Shown: positions 60,692 through 64,000 of the stretch, in pieces | Layout: each line of letters starts with the position of its first letter | Position numbering within the stretch: position 1 is the first letter of the stretch | Origin: Bacillus cereus G9842 | GTDB taxonomy: Bacteria > Bacillota > Bacilli > Bacillales > Bacillaceae_G | NCBI RefSeq assembly: GCF_000021305.1 | Contig: NC_011772.1 | Span: 4,934,001 to 4,998,000 of the forward strand | Direction of reading: 5' to 3' | Length of the DNA stretch: 64,000 bases | The notes under the pieces: generated by a model | The model's input: the letters and a program-made list of their open reading frames with translations, nothing else | Told to the model about the DNA's origin: nothing | Databases searched by the model: none | Made by a program: the position numbers and the translations under genes

Positions 60692-61237
60692 TTGTTTAAT
60701 TTAAATACACATCAATGTCACTGCGATGAAATTATAGAGAGGAAAATACGATATGATTCTAAAGTTCTAGAATATAAATGTAAGTTTTTAAATGCACAAG
60801 ATCAAAGCCTTGTGCTATTTCACATTATCGAAGACTCCTTTACAATGTTGGCTGGTCGAAACAAATTAACGATTCCTAGAGGAAGTTATACAATAGCTTA
60901 TTATTGGAAAGATCGTCCATATAATTTATATTTCTGGAGGGACAATAAAGGGAATTACCTAGGCTCCTATTTTAACATTGTAAAGAATACATGTATAAAT
61001 GATAAAATGGTGACTTTTGAAGATTTAATTATTGATATTTTAGCACTTCCAAATGGTGAATACTTTATTTTAGACGAAGATGAATTACCGGAGAAATTAG
61101 AGGATTTCGAGAATGGTTCAGTCCAATATGCCCTAAATTCATTAATTAAGTCTATTGATACTGTTCTTTCTCAAGCATTTTCAGAATCTGAAGGAATTTA
61201 TAAACATGAAAAGTTTGCTCCATTATTAGAAAAATGA
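60692..61237 (+). CDS. DUF402 domain protein (YgaC-like)
   Basis: A 181-residue cytosolic protein with the DUF402 beta-barrel domain in the middle: YYWKDRPYNLYFWRDNKG, GSYFNIVKNT, and DLIIDILALPNGEYFILDEDELPE, the conserved acidic end. Studied DUF402 proteins hydrolyse nucleoside di- or triphosphates or 5'-triphosphorylated RNA cofactors; this one is untested. The start is uncertain: TTG at 60692 behind GGGGTGAAT, or GTG at 60680. The N-terminus is Cys/His-rich (HQCHC). It is monocistronic with its own terminator, close to ssrA. Confidence 0.87.
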   Translation: MFNLNTHQCHCDEIIERKIRYDSKVLEYKCKFLNAQDQSLVLFHIIEDSFTMLAGRNKLTIPRGSYTIAYYWKDRPYNLYFWRDNKGNYLGSYFNIVKNTCINDKMVTFEDLIIDILALPNGEYFILDEDELPEKLEDFENGSVQYALNSLIKSIDTVLSQAFSESEGIYKHEKFAPLLEK

Positions 61238-61287
61238 GGGAGTAAATGTAATTAAATTAAAGAAGGCGCTAGCAACATGAGCCAGTT

Positions 61288-61329
61288 ATAAAAAGGAAAT
61301 TCCTTTGCACTTAGGAATTTCCTTTTTAT
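61288..61329 (+). terminator. Terminator of the DUF402 gene
   Basis: AAAAAGGAAATTCCT (61290-61304) pairs with AGGAATTTCCTTTTT (61313-61327). Confidence 0.92.
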
Positions 61330-61438
61330 ATGTTGTAATTTTCTTAACGTTGTATATACCCATTTCCATGATGCTACTCCTTTTATAAGTAATATAAAAA
61401 GAGTTTGTTAGAACCATATCTTTGCCGCAAACAAAAAG

Positions 61439-61485
61439 AACCATAACCTCGCCAATCTGGCAAAGTTATGGTTCATATCATACAA
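61439..61485 (-). terminator. Terminator-like hairpin repeat, copy 3 (probable ssrA terminator)
   Basis: On the minus strand GAACCATAAC...GTTATGGTTC is followed by TTTTTG, about 25-70 bp after the tmRNA 3' end. It is almost identical to copy 2 at 60428. Confidence 0.75.
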
Positions 61486-61509
61486 AATAAAAAACCACCA
61501 AATATGTAT

Positions 61510-61864
61510 TGGTGGAGACGGTGGGAGTCGAACCCACGTCCAAAAATATCGGCACTTAAGCTTCTACGAGTGTAGTCGATATATTAGCATTTCGCGAACT
61601 CTTCGGCCTATCGACAGGCTTCCAAGTTGCTAGTCTGATTGTTCTCTTCCTTCGCCCTCAGACGGCGAACTCCGGCGTAGTCCACTTAGTTTGAGTCCCT
61701 TACCCTACCACATGGACGATGGAGGGAGGAACCTTTAGTGCAATTAAGCAGCTAAAGAAAGATTGTTTTGTTTGCCAATTATAGGCTTTGACGTTTTAAC
61801 GAGGCCGATCCCCTCGACTCGCAACCTAAGCTCGAACTATCCCTGTCGAATCCGTAACGTCCCC
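61510..61864 (-). ncRNA. ssrA: Transfer-messenger RNA (tmRNA)
   Basis: A 355-nt RNA. The 5' end GGGGACGTTACGGATTCGAC and 3' end GTGGGTTCGACTCCCACCG...CCACCA form the tRNA-Ala-like part, with the T-loop GTTCGACTC. The tag reading frame (61776-61744) encodes GKQNNLSLAA then TAA, ending LAA as needed for ClpXP recognition. tmRNA frees stalled ribosomes with SmpB, whose gene lies 126 bp upstream on the same strand. rnr, whose product degrades tagged non-stop mRNAs, is also here. No integrase or island abuts the 3' end. Confidence 0.97.
61744..61776 (-). other. tmRNA proteolysis-tag reading frame
   Basis: Ten codons, GKQNNLSLAA, plus TAA; with the alanine carried by tmRNA the full tag is AGKQNNLSLAA, the form I recall for the B. 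cereus group. Confidence 0.93.
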
Positions 61865-61990
61865 ATGATAAAAATGGAGCATACGAAGAAAATATCGTGA
61901 TAGCTACTAAGAGCTGTTTTTCAATGTGCAACAACCTTACATAAGTTATTATATCATACGCGCGCCGTTTTACAAATGTAAATATCTGTA

Positions 61991-62458
61991 TTACATCTTT
62001 TGGCGATCACGGAACACGCGTGCAATTTCACGTTTCGCTTCTTTCTCTTTTAAATCGTGACGTTTATCATATTGTTTCTTACCTTTTGCTAAACCAAGTG
62101 CCATTTTTGCAAATCCATTTTTCAAATAGATTCTAAGTGGAACTAATGCGTAACCTGTTTCTTTTGCAGCGCCCGCTAGCTTATCAATTTCTTTTTTATG
62201 AAGAAGTAATTTTCTCGTACGAAGTGGATCATGGTTGAAACGATTCCCTTGTTCGTATGTATTAATGTGCATATTATGAACCCATACTTCACCGTTATGT
62301 ATACGTGCAAACGCATCTTTCAAGTTCACGCGACCAGCGCGAATCGACTTAATTTCCGTTCCTTGAAGGACAAGCCCTGCCTCGTATGTTTCTTCGATGA
62401 AATAATCATGAAATGCTTTTTTATTTTGTGCAATAACCTTACCTGTACCCTTTGGCAT
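61991..62458 (-). CDS. smpB: SsrA-binding protein
   Basis: A 155-residue small basic protein that binds tmRNA and places it in the ribosomal A site of stalled ribosomes. Family marks: [45 protein letters not shown], then [21 protein letters not shown], with a basic unstructured tail, [20 protein letters not shown], that enters the mRNA channel. GGAGGGACG precedes the start. It is transcribed in the order rnr, smpB, ssrA, the common Firmicute arrangement, though a repeat array separates rnr from smpB. Confidence 0.97.
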   Translation of the reverse strand: MPKGTGKVIAQNKKAFHDYFIEETYEAGLVLQGTEIKSIRAGRVNLKDAFARIHNGEVWVHNMHINTYEQGNRFNHDPLRTRKLLLHKKEIDKLAGAAKETGYALVPLRIYLKNGFAKMALGLAKGKKQYDKRHDLKEKEAKREIARVFRDRQKM

Positions 62459-62501
62459 ATAACGTCCCTCCTCTATTTTTACTATTGTAACAAATGTTAA
62501 T

Positions 62502-62900
62502 AAAAAGCGAAAGTGGCTCGTTCAGAATGTGAGACGGATGGAGCTTCTGACCTTGAGGCGCTCTTTGCCTCTCGGGAAGAAGTGAAGCCGCCGAACATTC
62601 TAGCCACTGTAGCTGGATTCCATTAGAAAGCGAAAGTGGCTCGCTCAGAATGTGAGGTGGATGGAGCTTCTGACCTTGAGGCGCTCTTTGCCTCTCGGGA
62701 AGAAGTGAAGCCGCCGAACATTCTAGCCACTGTAGCTGGATTCCATTAGAAAGCGAAAGTGGCTCGCTCAGAATGTGAGGTGGATGGAGCTTCTGACCTT
62801 GAGGCGCTCTTTGCCTCTCGGGAAGAAGTGAAGCCGCCAAACATTCTAGCCACTGTAGCTGGATTCCATTAAAAGCGAAAGTGGCTCGCTCTCAAGCCAC
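62502..62900 (+). repeat. Tandem intergenic repeat array III: three 123-bp units plus a capped partial unit
   Basis: Near-identical units start at 62504, 62627 and 62750 (123-bp steps), each from AAAGCGAAAGTGGCTCG to AGCTGGATTCCATT; a fourth (62872) stops after about 25 bp and folds back as AGTGGCT/AGCCACT. Folding features match arrays I and II (start arm AGTGGCT with end arm AGCCACT; inner GAGGCGC/GCCTC). It lies between rnr and smpB. Because 123 is a multiple of three, long meaningless reading frames run through it. Confidence 0.92.
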
Positions 62901-62913
62901 TAATAAAAAAAGA

Positions 62914-62946
62914 AAAAGCCTCGCTTTTCATCAAAGCGAAGCCATC
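62914..62946 (-). terminator. Terminator of rnr
   Basis: On the minus strand GCTTCGCTTT pairs with AAAGCGAGGC around GATGA, followed by TTTTTCTTTTTTT, right after the rnr stop. Confidence 0.88.
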
Positions 62947-62952
62947 CTTTTC

Positions 62953-64000
62953 TTACTTACGCTTTTTCTTTTTCTTCTTGAATCCTGGTACGTTTTCGAA
63001 GAATCCTTTTTTCTTCTTGCCATTACCATCTTTTTTCCCTGGCTGACTAGCAGACGTGGATGCTGTTGCTGATGCGGATCCTCTTCCTGTGCTTTTACCT
63101 TTGCCACCACGGTCAAACTTTCTACCTGTGCCACGTTCACCGCCGCGCTCATTACTGCGCTCGCTACGTCCACCGCGTTTCTTTCTGCCTGTTCTTGGCT
63201 GCTCGATAACGACTGGACGATCTTTGAACTTACGACGAGGTGTACCTTTCATGCCAACGATTTCAAAGTCGATTGCACGCTCGTCTTTATTTACGTTAAT
63301 AACACGAATTGTAATTTCGTCACCGATGCGGAATACGTTTCCTGTACGCTCTCCGATCATAGCGAAATGCTGCTCGTCATAACGGTAGTAATCATCCGTT
63401 AAGTAGCTAACGTGTACAAGACCTTCAATTGTATTTGGAAGCTCTACGAATAAACCGAAGTTTGTTACAGAGCTAATCATACCGTCATACTCTTCACCGA
63501 TCTTATCAACCATATACTCTGCTTTTTTCATCTCATCTGTTTCACGCTCTGCTTCAACAGCACGGCGTTCCATATTAGAAGAGTGCTCTGCAATCTCAGG
63601 TAATTTTTCACGCCATTTTGCTTGCGTTTCATTGTCGACTTTACCATTAATAATGTATTCACGAATTAATCTATGAACGATTGTATCTGGGTAACGACGA
63701 ATTGGTGATGTGAAATGTGTGTAGAACTCAGTTGATAAACCGAAATGCCCTAAACTATCCGCATCGTAACGAGCTTGCTTCATAGAACGAAGCATAACCG
63801 TTGAAATAACTACTTCTTCAGGCTGTCCTTGAACCATTTCAAGAATTTGTTGCAGCGCACGAGGGTGTACTTCATTCGCACGTCCTTTTACCGCATATCC
63901 GAAGTTCGTTACAAACTCGAAGAAACGCTCAAGCTTATCTTCTTTCGGATCTTCATGGACACGGTACATAAACGGTACGTTCATCCAGTGGAAGTGCTCT
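62953..64000 (-). CDS. rnr: Ribonuclease R, C-terminal part (5' end outside window)
   Basis: About 349 residues of the C-terminal half, open to the window edge. It starts within the catalytic RNB domain ([16 protein letters not shown], then [17 protein letters not shown], the RNase II/R signature). An S1 domain follows ([31 protein letters not shown]). A long Lys/Arg/Gly tail ends [12 protein letters not shown]. RNase R is a processive 3'-5' exonuclease that unwinds structured RNA; its basic tail links it to SmpB-tmRNA in decay of non-stop mRNAs. The gene order with smpB and ssrA fits. The tail is longer and more repetitive (RGG/SGR-rich) than in E. coli. Confidence 0.96.
   Translation of the reverse strand, partial: EHFHWMNVPFMYRVHEDPKEDKLERFFEFVTNFGYAVKGRANEVHPRALQQILEMVQGQPEEVVISTVMLRSMKQARYDADSLGHFGLSTEFYTHFTSPIRRYPDTIVHRLIREYIINGKVDNETQAKWREKLPEIAEHSSNMERRAVEAERETDEMKKAEYMVDKIGEEYDGMISSVTNFGLFVELPNTIEGLVHVSYLTDDYYRYDEQHFAMIGERTGNVFRIGDEITIRVINVNKDERAIDFEIVGMKGTPRRKFKDRPVVIEQPRTGRKKRGGRSERSNERGGERGTGRKFDRGGKGKSTGRGSASATASTSASQPGKKDGNGKKKKGFFENVPGFKKKKKKRK

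Noticed and set aside
61510..61864. tmRNA gene as an integration site for a genomic island
   Set aside because: No integrase gene or duplicated 3' end is next to ssrA; the flanks are ordinary core genes (smpB, DUF402).
62439..62840. 133-codon frame running through the repeat array between smpB and rnr
   Set aside because: It is open only because the 123-bp repeat unit is a multiple of three; the peptide is the same 41-residue block three times and there is no ribosome site.

Overview
The window reads as chromosome of a Bacillus cereus group bacterium (B. cereus or B. thuringiensis type). The supporting evidence is AT-rich DNA, AGGAGG-type ribosome binding sites with frequent GTG/TTG starts, a tmRNA whose tag reads GKQNNLSLAA, a cereolysin O gene behind a perfect PlcR box, a petrobactin-type fat operon behind a Fur box, and bcr1-like repeats specific to that group. 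There are no tRNA or rRNA genes, no phage or IS genes and no CRISPR array. Both ends are cut: a chemoreceptor at the left edge and RNase R at the right.

Layout. 1-3.1 kb: two related chemoreceptors and a DUF59 Fe-S assembly factor. 3.3-9.5 kb (minus): secreted thermolysin-like protease, MarR regulator with pirin, a small HExxH protein, a DedA protein and the KhtTU K+/H+ antiporter. 9.8-21 kb: three AGCS Na+/amino-acid symporters, a PerR-controlled Dps, ferritin, a MazG-like pyrophosphohydrolase, a LOG-family hydrolase, a DUF418 membrane protein and a nucleoside transporter. 21-28 kb: an NAD(P)-binding oxidoreductase, a giant M60/enhancin metalloprotease and a thioester-domain adhesin. 28-33 kb: a ytbDE-like MFS/aldo-keto reductase pair with a divergent HxlR regulator, then DUF1641 plus a type II NADH dehydrogenase behind a structured leader. 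33-40 kb: T-box-tyrS, murB, a SET-domain protein, a chemoreceptor with an EEP-family phosphohydrolase, and a fluoride riboswitch with two overlapping crcB genes. 40-45 kb: an ABC-F plus MFS operon behind an attenuator with its own leader peptide, then speG. 45-53 kb: lipoproteins, PsiE, a NERD protein, isochorismatase-like hydrolase, two Lrp-type regulators, and carbonic anhydrase-cyanase-NCS2 permease. 53-59 kb: cereolysin O preceded by an unlisted 26-residue amphipathic peptide gene, then fatBDCE. 59-64 kb: an orphan response regulator, a DUF402 protein, ssrA, smpB and rnr.

How the genes work together. Several short regulons can be read directly. Iron and oxidative stress: Fur-type boxes before the fat operon, DUF59 and perhaps clo, and a PerR box before dps. 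Virulence: PlcR box, small peptide, cereolysin O; enhancin next to an adhesin; a neutral protease. Detoxification: fluoride riboswitch-crcB, cyanase-carbonic anhydrase, MarR-pirin, HxlR-MFS-AKR, ABC-F-MFS. Ribosome rescue: ssrA, smpB and rnr are clustered.

The most novel-looking items are the PSM-like peptide gene between the PlcR box and cereolysin O (54797-54877), the attenuator with a 31-codon leader peptide before the ABC-F/MFS operon (43843-44230), a 49-bp palindrome nesting the PerR box of dps, a duplicated operator module before the HxlR locus, and several intergenic repeat families (122-123 bp tandem units, 41-bp units, and a terminator-like hairpin near ssrA).
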